From Beroe ovata (Eukaryota; Ctenophora; Nuda; Beroida; Beroidae): DNA of 64,000 bases. Location: positions 6,888 through 70,887 of the forward strand of contig CAMPET010000314.1 of NCBI GenBank assembly GCA_946803715.1, given 5' to 3'. The notes beneath the pieces are model-generated. The model was not told the DNA's origin and ran no database searches. It worked only from the letters and a program-made list of their open reading frames with translations. The number at the start of each line of letters is the position of its first letter. Within the stretch, counting starts at the first letter, position 1. Of the stretch, positions 1 through 12,700 are shown piece after piece. The position numbers and the translations under genes are program-made.

Positions 1-4
1 TTTG

Positions 5-39
<35 letters not shown>

Positions 40-41
40 GC
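1..41. repeat. (TG)n microsatellite
   Basis: Nearly pure TG dinucleotide tract at the left edge of the window, interrupted by TTT. A second, less regular TG-rich stretch lies at about 436-560. The reading frames across these tracts are Val/Cys-rich repeat translations, not genes. Confidence 0.9.
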
Positions 42-1108
42 GAGTAGGTGTAGGAATGTTTATTATTCCCATTATTATATTCACTTTTCGCTGTTGATCA
101 CATCAAAATTCTTTAGGTGTGAATCTGTGATGGGGCGATATCGAGATTTATGGCCCAGTGGCCCACGTCTTGTCATTGGAGAATTGAGGAAATCACGTTG
201 ATTTCAAACAGAGTATTTGGAGAATGATCGACGATCGATGACTGTGACATATCGATGACTGTGACATATCGATCCAGCAATGCATCGTCAAGTTGGGGCA
301 TGTTTTGGGGGAAACAGGTCCGCGAATTGACGACACATTAGCACCATTATCAGCTCAACATTCAAATTCAATTATAGTACCATACCTCTGCGCAACGTGT
401 TATCATAGTATAAGGTTATGTAGTAATATTGGGTTAATGTGTGTATGTGTTTGTGTGTGTGCGTATGCACATATGATATGTGTGTCTCTGTGCATGTGTG
501 TATGTTTGTGTATGTTTCAGCCTATGTGTGCGCGTGTGTTTTTGTGTGTTTATTTCAGTTGAATGTCGAAGCTTACACACAGAGTTCGTTTTGTACATGA
601 ATGTACACTCGTTTACAATCATCATCCACACCCCAAGTACCACATTACAACATCAGATGCCGGACCATGACGTTATCACAGTAACACGAACCCCATTTCC
701 CAAATATACCCGGTGTAAAGAAAGAGGGGGAATGTTTAAAATCTGAGAGAAAGTTGTCGCCATGACGTGTTTTCCAGAAAAATTCTTTGCAAAAAGTTTT
801 TGTCCAGACTCCAGTGACTTTTTTGTAGAGAAATGTGAAACAGGTTTTTTTCTAAAAAGAATGTAAATTATTTCGAGTAGGAATTTTCATTCAAAATGTC
901 TAGAGTATAATAACATTATGATCTCATCGATGGTCTTCCTGTTATACTCTGCAAAGATAAGTGTTTTCACATGAGCCATGTATTAGTATTCACACGGATG
1001 CATTTCAAATATAATATGTCGTAATCGTGTGATGATGTTACGATTTGTGGAAAATGTTTGAAAAAAAACAAGCTGCAACCTCCTTTTCTAGACAGAAGTC
1101 TTACAAAC
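42..1108. other. no gene seen (probable intron of the left-edge receptor gene)
   Basis: The minus-strand receptor gene at 1109-5501 ends on an open FN3 exon with a donor site at 1108-1107, so this stretch is most likely its next intron or holds exons I cannot recognise. It contains a TG-rich tract (about 436-560) and the short direct repeat atcgatgactgtgacat near 231-271. I see no convincing coding segment. Confidence 0.5.
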
Positions 1109-4100
1109 CTTTCGGAAGTTACTAAAGGGGCCAGTTCCCTCGCTCGTCTGCGCCGCTACAGCTACCCAGCATGGCATGGTGTCAGGGGTGAACGCGAAAA
1201 TGGTGTCAACACCAGCATCTCTACTGGAGGTGGTGTCATTTTCATCGTCGTCTTGGGGATCAGTGTAGAAAATCTTAACCTGAGAATAGAATGATAGTAT
1301 AATTGGAGGATGATACAAGCAACCAATGGCTTCTACTGACTAGTTGGAGTTATAATGAAGGTTAACATTCTAACCGGATAAATCAAACTTTCTTAGAAAA
1401 TTCCCCGTGATCAAAACACGAACAAAGTGAAAGAACCGTGCTTTGTTCCGTGAACTGCGGAATAAGGGAAGCTTCTACACATACCATATATCCGGTGAGT
1501 TGTCCATTAGCATCTTTTGGAGGGGGCGGCGACCACCTCAATTCAATCTCTATCTTACTCTCACCGTCGCTGGAGATTGTTGAGACATCCGACCGCACGT
1601 TCGATGGGGGAGCTGAAGGAGGGAGGTGTCAGAATGACTGGTGACGTAATCATGATGACATCGCTGTCATCTATATGTACAACATATGATGTGTAATGTA
1701 TTGCTTATCTTTTGTAACTAAAGAAATGAAAGTTGAACATTTTTGACGTTTATTCAAAAGATAGGGCGAAACCCCAACTTATTAACATTTGAAGATGACA
1801 ACATGTCATTTTCTATCACTCAGATGACTCTGATAACAACCTGAGGGTGCTGCTTCGTTCGTTATGATCTCTTTCACCACGGAGGGGGGACCACGCCCAT
1901 TGTGATTCCGACAGTACATCCTAATCTGGTAGGTGGTGGCCTCCTCAAGTCCGGATATGATGGAAATCTCCGTGGGCTTGGACACTTCTGAAAAAAAGTA
2001 GAGCGTTGGGGTGTGTGTACTGTGTAAGGTCATTAGTTTGGGGTCAGTTTTGGTTTCATGAGGCTACCGTCATGAAGATTGGGGTGGCGTTAGACTAGAA
2101 CTATATGATGTTAGAATTGAAAAACACGCGAAGTTTCCCGTTTACATTCGAGTGTGAACGATCCTGCAATCAAAGCTCAAGGACTTGGCGGGGCTCGAAG
2201 AAAACTGGAATTCCTTTCGCGGTTCATTCACCTGTTTTTAACATTTGGTCAAATATATAATACGCATGTTGCCATGACAATACCACTCATAAAATTTATG
2301 CACTGAATGACACTTTCACATATGTCAGATTTTCTTTATGAAGGAGCAACAGCTGGATGTTAAAGTAGACGCATGCGAAATGTAATCTCGTCATTTGGCT
2401 ATTCACGTGGACATCAAAGCACGACGTGACATACCTATTATGTCAGTCAATTTCAGGGCGTGACTTCAAAGTTATGGGTTTTGATTAGCTAACCAAGACT
2501 GGGAAAACGATGAAGTTATCTTTCATGAACAATTGTTTTATTCATGAACAATTGTTTTATTCATTTATTTCATCTTTCACGCGCTTAGTGAGAAGCGTTT
2601 CCATTTAACTAATTATTTAGCTCAGCAAAATCACAACAAAAGTTTCAATTGATACGTCAATTGCGACTTTTAAACGGCATCATTGTTCCATGTAAGAACA
2701 TAATTGATTTTCGTCATACAGTTAGATACGGTACCACGCACGAATATCAACTCCGAATATTTCAATGCACGAGTGCTGTGGACATGTTTTAAACTCAACT
2801 CATCAGAATATCCGCCATTTGCAAATTGTTGCGATGGGACTTTATAGGTACTGACCCTAAACTTGGAACAATAATCATGACAACTTTCCGCCCCAAATTT
2901 CGGATCGTAAGTTAGTGCCGAGTTCTATAATTGATCACGTGTCCATGGCAACGCATAGGTATCACGTGACTACGGCACGTGAAGTGTCTAATGGATGGTA
3001 CACACAGTTCGGTAGTGTACCAGTATCAAGGATCTAATGGTGTGTGTGCTTCAAAGTACCATCAGAATTAATGTAAACATATTAAAATAAATAGTTACNC
3101 ATGTTTTAAACTCAACTCATCAGAATATCCGCCATTTATAAATGGTTGTGATGGGACTTTATAGGTACTGACCCTAAACTTGAAATAATTCTTATGACAA
3201 CTTTCCGCCCAAAATTTAGGATGGTAAGTTAGTGCCGAGTTCTATAATTGATCACGTGTCCATGGCAACGCATATCACGTGACTACGGCACGTGACGTGT
3301 CTAATGGATGGTACACACAGTTCGGTAGTGTACCAGTATGCAAGATCTAATGGTGTGTGTGCTTCAAAGTACCACCAGAATTAATGTAAACATATTAAAA
3401 TAAATAGTTACAAACAAGCACAAATTAATTCATCCCGATGGTATGTTATATTATAAATCGAATTATGATGAAATTTATTCCCTGAAAATAACACCTATTA
3501 GGGACAATAATCTCGCCGTCCAAAGCTTGTTTGAAACGATTTTTATCGTGTAAAACAGTCGTATAAAAAGGTTTCTCCTTAGCAACACGCCCGGTTGCCG
3601 GAGCAACCCATTAAGCAACCACAATTAACGGCAACTTACCGTCTCTTGGCACAGACACTGCTTTGTATTTGTTTGTATCGGTTTTGTACACATCTTTGGG
3701 TCGAAACTCTACAAACCAATCTGTAACTGTGGATGATCGGGTGTTAGAAGATGATTTCTATGAACTACTTAAGATGAACTACTTGAATATAGAGAACGGG
3801 ATTAATGAGGACTCAAGATCATCGTATCAATGAGATGAAGCGAATGATAGTTCCAAGAAACAATCCGGTATCAAACTGCAATCATGAAATCATGAAATCA
3901 AATTACCAAGGTCATGAATAGCCGGCATTCTCCATATAACACGAATAGCAGTAGAGTTGTACTGCTCAACACGTTCCAAGATGGGTGAAACCGTGACCGC
4001 ACCTGAGTCACAAGTTCTCTCAGGGAGGGAGAATGAACGATGTAATACAGGTGGGTTATGGGAAAGTGAAGAAGATGAAGGATGATGCATGTCTCGCTTG

Positions 4101-5501
4101 TTAGAAGAGGGTTTAACAGAATGGAGAGCCATTGATGTGCTATTACCGGGAAATAAACTATCTATGATGACACCATCAAGCGATCGATCATTACCTGTCT
4201 TTGCCAGATAAACGGGGCTAGTAGGATCGGAGGGGTAACTCTCTCCAGCCTTGTTGACTTGGGATATTCTGAACATGTAGCTCTTTTCCAGGGGCAGCTG
4301 TGTGGCTGTGTACTCGACAACATCCGCTTTAATGTCCTGAAAAAGTGATGCAGTCAGTTATGATAACCTACAATAAAAGATATCCAACTCATTTGTATAA
4401 TCTAGCAGTAATTAATAGTTAATTGATCATTGATTGATATTTAATCGATCGAAGCTAACCTCTCTCCAGGGCATCCAGTTCGAATCCTCCCTCATGTACT
4501 CCAATCTGTAGTAGAGCGTATCAGCATAGCCCCAGAACCCAGCTTCCCAAGCCAAAGTCACGGTATCCTCCGAGAAACCGGATACATGGAGCTTCTGAGG
4601 CTGTCCGGGTCTCTCAGCTGGTAGAAGATTAAATGAATTATAAGTGTGCAGAATTGAGTTTATACTTTATTGCTGGCTGTTAAACATACTGTTCAAGAAT
4701 ATGTATATTTCGTGCTGACAAAGAAATATGGTGTTTCTCGTGTTTATGTGAAACTGAAGCATGGATCTTTTTGTGGTTTCCAAGCTTGCAAACATTAGAT
4801 CAAGGACAGATTGAGAGAGTCCACGAATGATCATGCATCCAGTTCTGCATGTTTATATAATTTGCCATACATGAAATATATTGCCTGAATATGATGCTCC
4901 ATTCTTTAAAAACTTTATAAGCTGAAAAAGAAACACTTGCACCTTACCTTTTATAGCAATTTTAGACTTTCCAGTTCCCTTATACATCTGTTTATTAGCA
5001 AACTTGATGAAGAAGCATGAATATTCACCAATATTGTTTTCAGAAACAGATGTAATAGTGAAATGCTCCTCCTGAAATTTTTCATGAGGTAGTGAGCTTA
5101 TATCCTGGTATATTCTGACAGCAATGTGTGAGTAGGCAATAAACTTCCATGACAACTTCTGTGTATAGGGCATGATGATAGATATGAACATACGTTGATG
5201 TCAAAAGTGCTGTCATCATTTAATGTGCTTGGGTGTTGCCAAGTCAGGTGATAATCAGTGATTTGCAACTCTGCTGGTAGCTCAACTTGGCAGGTAAGGG
5301 TTACAGATGATCCAACAGCTAGTTCTACATCAGGTGGAATGATAACAACGTTCACATTGTTGGAGCATCTTGTCACGCTGATGACTGAAATAGAAGTGTC
5401 ATAAAGATGGTAATAAGTGCAAAAATTTTGAGTTCTAGAGAATGCCAAGTTGCATGTGACTCACCGAATAAAAGTCTGATTATCTGGGTGAGGGACAGCA
5501 T
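1109..5501 (-). CDS. Ig/fibronectin-III cell-surface receptor, N-terminal part (gene leaves the window)
   Basis: Partial minus-strand gene. The coding exons I join are 5465-5501, 5194-5384, 4948-5104, 4460-4617, 3907-4336, 3640-3726, 1841-1987, 1485-1612 and 1109-1279 (502 codons). All nine junctions are GT-AG and keep one frame. The start at 5501 gives a signal peptide (MLSLTQIIRLLFVISVTRC) split by the first intron. One Ig-like domain follows, with Cys in VTLTCQVEL, Trp in HLTWQH and Cys in GEYSCFF. Then come three FN3 domains. FN3-1 starts PGQPQKLHVSGFS and has LEYMRED. FN3-2 starts ILERVEQYNSTAIRVIW and has TYQIRMYCRNHNGRGPPS. FN3-3 starts APPSNVRSDV and ends WVAVAAQTSEGTGPFSN. A Ser/His/Pro-rich linker of about 70 residues separates FN3-1 from FN3-2, which is unusual. 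No transmembrane or cytoplasmic part is inside the window, so I cannot say whether it is a kinase, phosphatase or adhesion receptor. It sits head-to-head with DDX6. Confidence 0.82.
2783..3411. repeat. tandem near-identical copies flanking an N (3099)
   Basis: Bases 2783-3098 and 3100-3411 are two copies of the same roughly 315-base sequence, with a few substitutions and small indels, separated by a single N. Both begin catgttttaaactcaactca and end taaatagttac. They lie in the long intron between the FN3 exons at 3640-3726 and 1841-1987. The N at the exact junction points to two unmerged allelic contig ends, not a biological duplication. Confidence 0.85.
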
Positions 5502-6979
5502 GATAGAGGACACCAACTACATAGGAAAACTAGAATATAAAATATGTAAGCATCCAAATGATAATAATAATAAATTGAAATTTATGAACACTGCTCTTAA
5601 GACTAACTTGTACTCAGCAGTGGTGAAGAAACAAAACCTTTGAAGATGAAGATGAAATACTTGAACAAACTTCTAGTACCTTCCATGATGTATCACTTAC
5701 ACACAAGAATGATATGTTTGATAGGTCTAAGTTCGACATTGTTTATGTTGCTCAAGAGAAATCATCTGAACACTTCATTGGACTTTGATCAAGAACAATT
5801 AATACATTAATTGATGCACATTTAAAATAGATTTCCTGGTAATACAAAGCAGACTGAAAGTAAGAGTAATGTGAATGATACTCTGCAGGGTTTATACTTT
5901 ATAATCAACTAGAAGTAAAGTGGATGTGATACACGCATTCAGCATTGAGTCATATCAAATACGACAACACAACCAGAAGATGCATGTTCCTATCAAAATT
6001 GCATTATGCAATCATTTTTACGACATAAGTTACAATATCACAATGATTAATACATGGAAAATGTAATCTTTTGTCTATTTTTCGTGCCGTGGGCGCGTCA
6101 CGCGGCCCGTAGTGCATTCTGCAGACTTGTCAGCGATGACGGAGCGCGGCGCGTTGTCTAATGTCTGGCTGCTGGCGGTGCTAGATGCAAGCGCGCGCGG
6201 CCCGGAACGAGATTCTCAGCTCAACAGGTGCATACTGCATTACTGCATCGGCGCGCAGGGTCTTTTATAAATCAACAAGGCGCGCAAGAAGCAGAGGTCA
6301 AATACAATACGCGACCGCGACGCGACGATCACGTGTTCTGACGGCCTACAGCTACCCAGTACCCTCACGTAATCATGTTTTCAAAATGCGTCAGTGCGTC
6401 ACGTCTGCATGGCGCATGCCACATGCCTGCGCGGCGCCGCTCCGAACCGTGACGTGACTGTTATTGATATATAAGTAACTTGTAACGTTGCAGTTGATAG
6501 ATTATAATGACTAGAAAATACGATGCGCGGCGAGACGCGCGCAGATAAGCATCATTTGAATTGAAGATTCATTTGTTATTCACAAAGAATAAATGGTTAT
6601 ATAATAAATTGCGAATGGAAAAGAATATGTTTCCCGAAAATAAAGTTAATGCAAATGATATAATGATAGGAAGTGCTTCAGATAATAAGTCTATAGTCTT
6701 CAGTTGTTATGAAACTGCTGTTGTTAAACTGCTTCAAACTAATTTTAATGCTTTGTATCAAGTGATTGTGAAGATTGATCTTCAAAACACACTGCAGACT
6801 TGAATTGTATTTAAGTACCTTGAAAGCATGTTGTGAAACATTTTTGCACTTATCCACGGATTGTCTGATGTGGCTTATGCACCCACAGTTGAAGCAAATG
6901 CATCAACATAAGCTTTCAGTCCCATTTTCTGTAATTGCTTGTTTAAACTCTCTTGAAACTTAAACAATGTTTAGCTGTT
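5502..6979. promoter_or_regulatory. head-to-head intergenic region, candidate bidirectional promoter
   Basis: Region between the divergent Ig/FN3 receptor (start 5501, -) and DDX6 (start 6980, +). Bases 6080-6550 are strongly CpG/GCGC-rich against an AT-rich background, which is typical of a promoter. The stretch 5640-6050 is AT-rich with nothing recognisable. No TATA box can be assigned. The reading frames at 6185-6457 and 6561-6963 show no domain and no codon bias and are not called. Confidence 0.5.
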
Positions 6980-9676
6980 ATGGACCAAAAATCCATTCAA
7001 AGCAAACAAACCCCACCTGTGACTGTGTCTAATGGAGACAGTCATACCTGGAAAGATAACCTGAATCTTCCTGAAAAAGATTTAAGATTTAGGACATCTG
7101 TAAGTTAGGAACATAAAATCTGATCTAATTTGTCTATTAGTCACTGCACAATGTGATATGACATCCTGCAGGACGTTACAAGCACTAAAGGGAATGAGTT
7201 TGAGGATTTCTGTCTGAATCGTGACTTGCAGATGGGTATTTATGAAAAAGGATATGAAAAACCATCTCCAATTCAAGAAGAAAGCATACCTATTGCTCTT
7301 GCAGGTGACACATTATGACAAACCCCTTCAGACATTTAGCATTTGGATCCAATTTGTAGTTGAATGAATGTTTAAATACAGGTAGAGACATCCTAGCCAG
7401 AGCTAAGAATGGTACTGGAAAGACTGCAGCCTATCTCATTCCAATCATTGAAAGGGTGAAGATTAACCAAAATGAAATTCAAGGTAGGACTTTAAATATT
7501 GTATCCCCTCAAAAACCAGTTTACACATGCATGTATTCATCTCTTTCTATGGCATGCTTTTCATCTGCAGCTCTGGTTATTGTGCCCACAAGAGAATTAG
7601 CTCTTCAAACTTCACAACTTTGTAAAGAGCTTGGCAAGCATCTCAAGATTCAGGTGATGGTAAGCACTGGTGGTACAAATCTCAGGGATGATATTCTGCG
7701 ACTCTATAATCCAGGTAGGTGTATGGCTTGGTCAATGCTCATGAAATGCCTAGCCAATCTGACCTAAATTGGGGAATCATTCGCAATTGCTTATCATTCA
7801 CAATTGTTCAATGTTCAGTTCATGTTGTTGTTGCCACTCCTGGCCGTATCCTGGATTTGATTGAAAGAAAAGTTGCAGTTGTCAAGAATTGTGGTATGCT
7901 CGTCTTAGATGAGGTAGGGTAAATAAGGTTCTTCATTATTCTCACTCCTTATTTATTTTGATAGGTCGAAGCGAGTGTAAAACACTATATTTTCTACCTT
8001 CACAGGCAGACAAGTTGCTCAGTATGGACTTTAAGAACTGTCTCGACACTATCATCTCCTACCTCCCTGTGAAAAGACAGATCATGTTATTCAGTGCTAC
8101 TTTCCCTGTCACAGTAAAAGAATTCAAAGTACGAATCGCTTGCTATTTCCACAAAAAATTTCCTAACCGCCCTTAAACTGTCATTGGTCATACTTTTGTC
8201 AAACTCTTTAATATCACTCCTTCTCAGGAACGACATTTGTCTAAGCCCTATGAAATAAACCTGATGGACGAACTCACTCTGCTTGGTATAACACAGTACT
8301 ATGCCTATGTGGAGGAGAAACAGAAAGTCCACTGTCTCAATACACTCTTTTCCAAGGTAATTTTCTACGTTTTGTGCAATTTAACATGAGTCCAATATTC
8401 CGAATTGATGCATACGAACATCACTATCATCATCACAATGCATAGACTTTTTTTCAATCCACGATTCACTGATTCCAAAAGCGGTGATCTAAATTTATCG
8501 TGAGTTAATGATGGGTCGAGATCTTGTTTGATTAGATTTTCCCGCGTGTATACAATGATTTCAACTTATAAAAATGATTATTCTGCACCCCCGTACTTGC
8601 TATATATCATAAGCAGCCTCAACGATCAATAGCCCCTTTTAAAACTTCTCGCAGTGATTTCAGAATCTTCAAAACGAAATTTTGACAAGATTTCAGCTGA
8701 GTAACAGGCAGACCCCCCAAAAACTCATTTGTCTCAATCGCACACCGCCGTGTCGAGTTAATAAGTCAGAAGATTGCCATATATGGGATAATGAGTCTGT
8801 TTCATTTACCACACAGAGAGAGCTATACTGTCGATACTTTTATCGACACCACTGAGCGCGTTTGTTGAGGTAGATTTGTGTTGCGATTCAACGTTATGTA
8901 TCTCGTGCGAGCAATTCGATCGCGAATTTTGGATTTGATGCATTTAAATGAGCAGATCTCCTGCTCCGTTATTACACACACCGCTCTCTCTCTCTCTCCA
9001 TTGCGTGATTCTCCTGTGACTGCTGCAGTGACACATTATAAAGTGACAGATTGAATTAACATGTCGTATGTTCGTGGTCACACAATGTCACATGAACGCC
9101 ACGCGATCTTGTAACTTGTCATTCCTCATTACTCAGTGCAACGCCCCCTCTCCCGCTAACCGCTCCCCCTACCCTCGCCCCCGTGACTTTACTCAGCATC
9201 CCATTTCTCGGTAACTCCCTCCTCCACCATGTTAGAAGGAGGACCTCGCATTGGCCACGGAGTTATCTCTCGTGTTATTTGATACACTTCTTATTTCCCC
9301 GTGAAGATAATCATCTAATTTCTTGTGCCACTGGCAAATGTCCAGAAATTTATGTGTCCCACGCTAGTGATTCCTGTCTGTTTTGTTATTAGATTTGCTG
9401 CAGTTGCTGTATATGATACGCTGTGAATGATCGTATTCAGGGCATTGGTATTGGGCGGCTTATTATAACGAAATTAAAGAATATAATAAGAAAGTTTGGC
9501 TTCCTTCCAACATGCTATTCATGATCCTTTGTTTGACTTGTGTATAGCTATTTAAGTGGTTGATAGTTTACTCCGTACATGACATTTGACAAGTACACAT
9601 TTGACAAGTACACATTACATACAGACATGAGAAAAACACAGGAACACGCACACACACACACACANATCCCCACACC

Positions 9677-9742
<66 letters not shown>

Positions 9743-12700
9743 TACAATGACCGTACAAAGTACTTACAGACTCACAAACACACAGCCGCTACAATACAAT
9801 ACACACCTACACACGTCCTTTGTTTTATAACCGCGGTCATCCAATGAGGTTAACATCTGATGTTAACATGGCTCTTTGTGTGTTTACATTTCAACACAAA
9901 ACATTTTGGTTGTTTCGATTAGATCATCCCGTAGTTTCACATCATTTCGTTGGTACTATTCCACTAAAAACATGATGCAATTGTTATTTTCCGCTATGCT
10001 ATCACTTTTGTAACCACCGATTTGGTATTATCTTTGATACGAATATATATGAATTTGAAAAAGCAACTGAATTATCTTTTCTATCTTCATATTCAATCGT
10101 CGATTGAAAACGGTGTCAACTGGTTTTTGTCGAGCGGTTTGTTTTTTTTTTCGGCACCATACAAAGAGGAGATTACAAGATGATGATTGCATTTTGCTCG
10201 GAAGGTTAATTGTACCGCAATAAATCGAATGATCTCATTTTCAAGCACTTAGGAAGCACTTAACCTTCCATTCTCTTGCAAAATTTCTTATTTCACGCTT
10301 AAATCCAGATACAATATGGCTCTTTAATTTTAAATGATGCAAACAACATGAGTTTGAAAACGAAAATTTGTTCCTGCGTGACTTTTTTCGTGTATGGTCT
10401 GATAAGCCATAATTAGGTTTTCATCCAGACTGAAATAAAAACGTTTCTTCGTTATCTTGCCGGTTTCGTGAACCCAAGTGATAAACACGCGGTCTTTTTT
10501 TATAAAACTGACAGTAATATAAGGTTATTATTGTCGAATGACACGTAATATATCCAGGGATAAATGTATTATCGCCTACGTCATTGCTACGTCATAATTC
10601 ATCGCGATGAGTGACACTTTGATAGCTCAGTTCAAATGCCCATATATAGTTAGCTCCTTCGCAAAGTTATTGACACATCTGTCGCCTGTGATACGATACG
10701 ACAGTTATTTTAACAGAGTGTAATCGGTTAGACATTTCGCAGGCTTCCCTTTTCTGTTATTATTCGACTATAGTTCTACCCTCTTTACTTTAAAGCAGTG
10801 TCAAGCCTTGTTATTGATCAGTTGTTTGTCGTAGCTTGAGCCTTGAACTACCGATTGAAGTCACTAACGTATACTTGCTCAATGTTCTCTGTTGCTATGG
10901 TTCTTACATCTCATTATAGTCGCGAGTTCCTGCGTTACAATACACACAATCATCATCACTTCATCGATCATCACACATCACTTCGCAATTCGCATCAATC
11001 ATCACCCCCACATCATTCCAGATCGATAATGAATTACTGGTTCCCATGGTAACCGCCACTTGCTAACTAGACACAGTTTAACGCCCGCGATCGTTAAACA
11101 GCGAGTAAATGCTATTTGTCAGCAATTTCATTATAAGAAACCACTTTCGTTAAAAGTGTGTTGGCATGTGCAGTTATTATGAAAGAGCAATCTTTTGTTT
11201 ACTGGCAAAACTGCAAGTATTTGATTGACATTCTGTTGCTCGATATTTCTCATAGCGCATCCCTTTCAACGACAATTGACTCTTCCATGCAATGAAGGGG
11301 AGAGTCAATTAAGGAGCAATTAGGTACAGGCCCTATGATATAATTTTGACTAATTGCGCCCCCCCCCCCTTTCTACAAATTGCCTGTGTGTCACTATAAT
11401 AGTAAGGGAAGCGGGTTAAATAGTTGGCTGGACTCCAAACACTCCTCTGGGCCTCAGAGTGTATTTAGTCGCAGTGTTGATGGTAAAGTTACGTGTTGTC
11501 ATACTCATTTTATATTTTGTCACTGGTACAATAATATTTCTTGTTTGATTGTCCTTTATATAGATGTAAAGAGTGTAGTATTGTGTACACACTGCACTGT
11601 ACACACTATACACTGTACACTGTGCTGTGTACACATAACACATGACACACTATACAGTGTACAGTGTACATTGTACATGTTTCGATTCATGTTTGTACTT
11701 GTTTCGGTATTCAGCGTGATCAAACTCACGTTTGATTGTAGTAAGTAGTGCAGAGTAAAAGTCCTGCAGTATTTGCCCGCTTAAGATTAAATATTGGTAA
11801 TAAAATCAGGGAATATAAATGAATTTATAAATACCAATCCTTAGATCATCGCTAGCCGCTAGGAAATATGCAATGAGATTTTCCAAAGATCAATGACTCA
11901 GCTGTGATGTTTTGGTAAAGGATCGAATGACAATTCTCATGTAACCGGAATGTGATTATCAAACAACATTGAATCGGTTTGAAAACTCGCGTACATTAGT
12001 TCGTTCAGTTTCACTGCCAGTTTATTTTATGGCAGTGAAATACAGTGTTATGCTTATACAAGTTACTAGATTCCAAAACAATCTGTTTATTTTTTCGTGA
12101 AATCAGCGTTCAAGTCCGCAATCACTTATTTATCATCAACTAAAAACAAACTAACCTTTATATAAGTTGCGTACATTTCATCAAGTTTACGGTTTGTCAT
12201 ATGAAATACGAGGTATGATCTAAACAGTCAAATAGATCACGTCTATGTATCTGTTCATAGCTCATAGTTCAAATTCCGATGGTCTCATACATTCTTGAAG
12301 CTCAACTATAGCCATGTTCAACTATAGTGGTGTTCCGTGTTAGTCAATAGTCGTATGTTATGCTAGCAGTTATTCGTCATAAACCACTCCCAAAATACTA
12401 TACGAATATCTCGACAATAGTATGTGACTAATGCGAACTGGTTTTGATGATTATGTGGGATTACAGATTTGATGGCATGGCAGGAGAGTTAATCTTGCTT
12501 AAATTATTAATTTTGTACGTAGATTATCATACGAAAACATTTTATGCTAAGATATGCTCAGAATGTGAACGTCTGAAGACTCAAAGTCAGATTATTCGTT
12601 ATCAACGATGATCTTACTACTCAATCGGCGATCATAGCAGAATCATTCGTTTCCATCGTAGAAAGAAATTCGATATTCAACAATCATAAGCTCTCTGACA

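Noticed and set aside
2783-3411. True tandem duplication or transposon in the receptor intron
   Set aside because: The N lies exactly at the copy boundary, and the same arrangement recurs at several other Ns.
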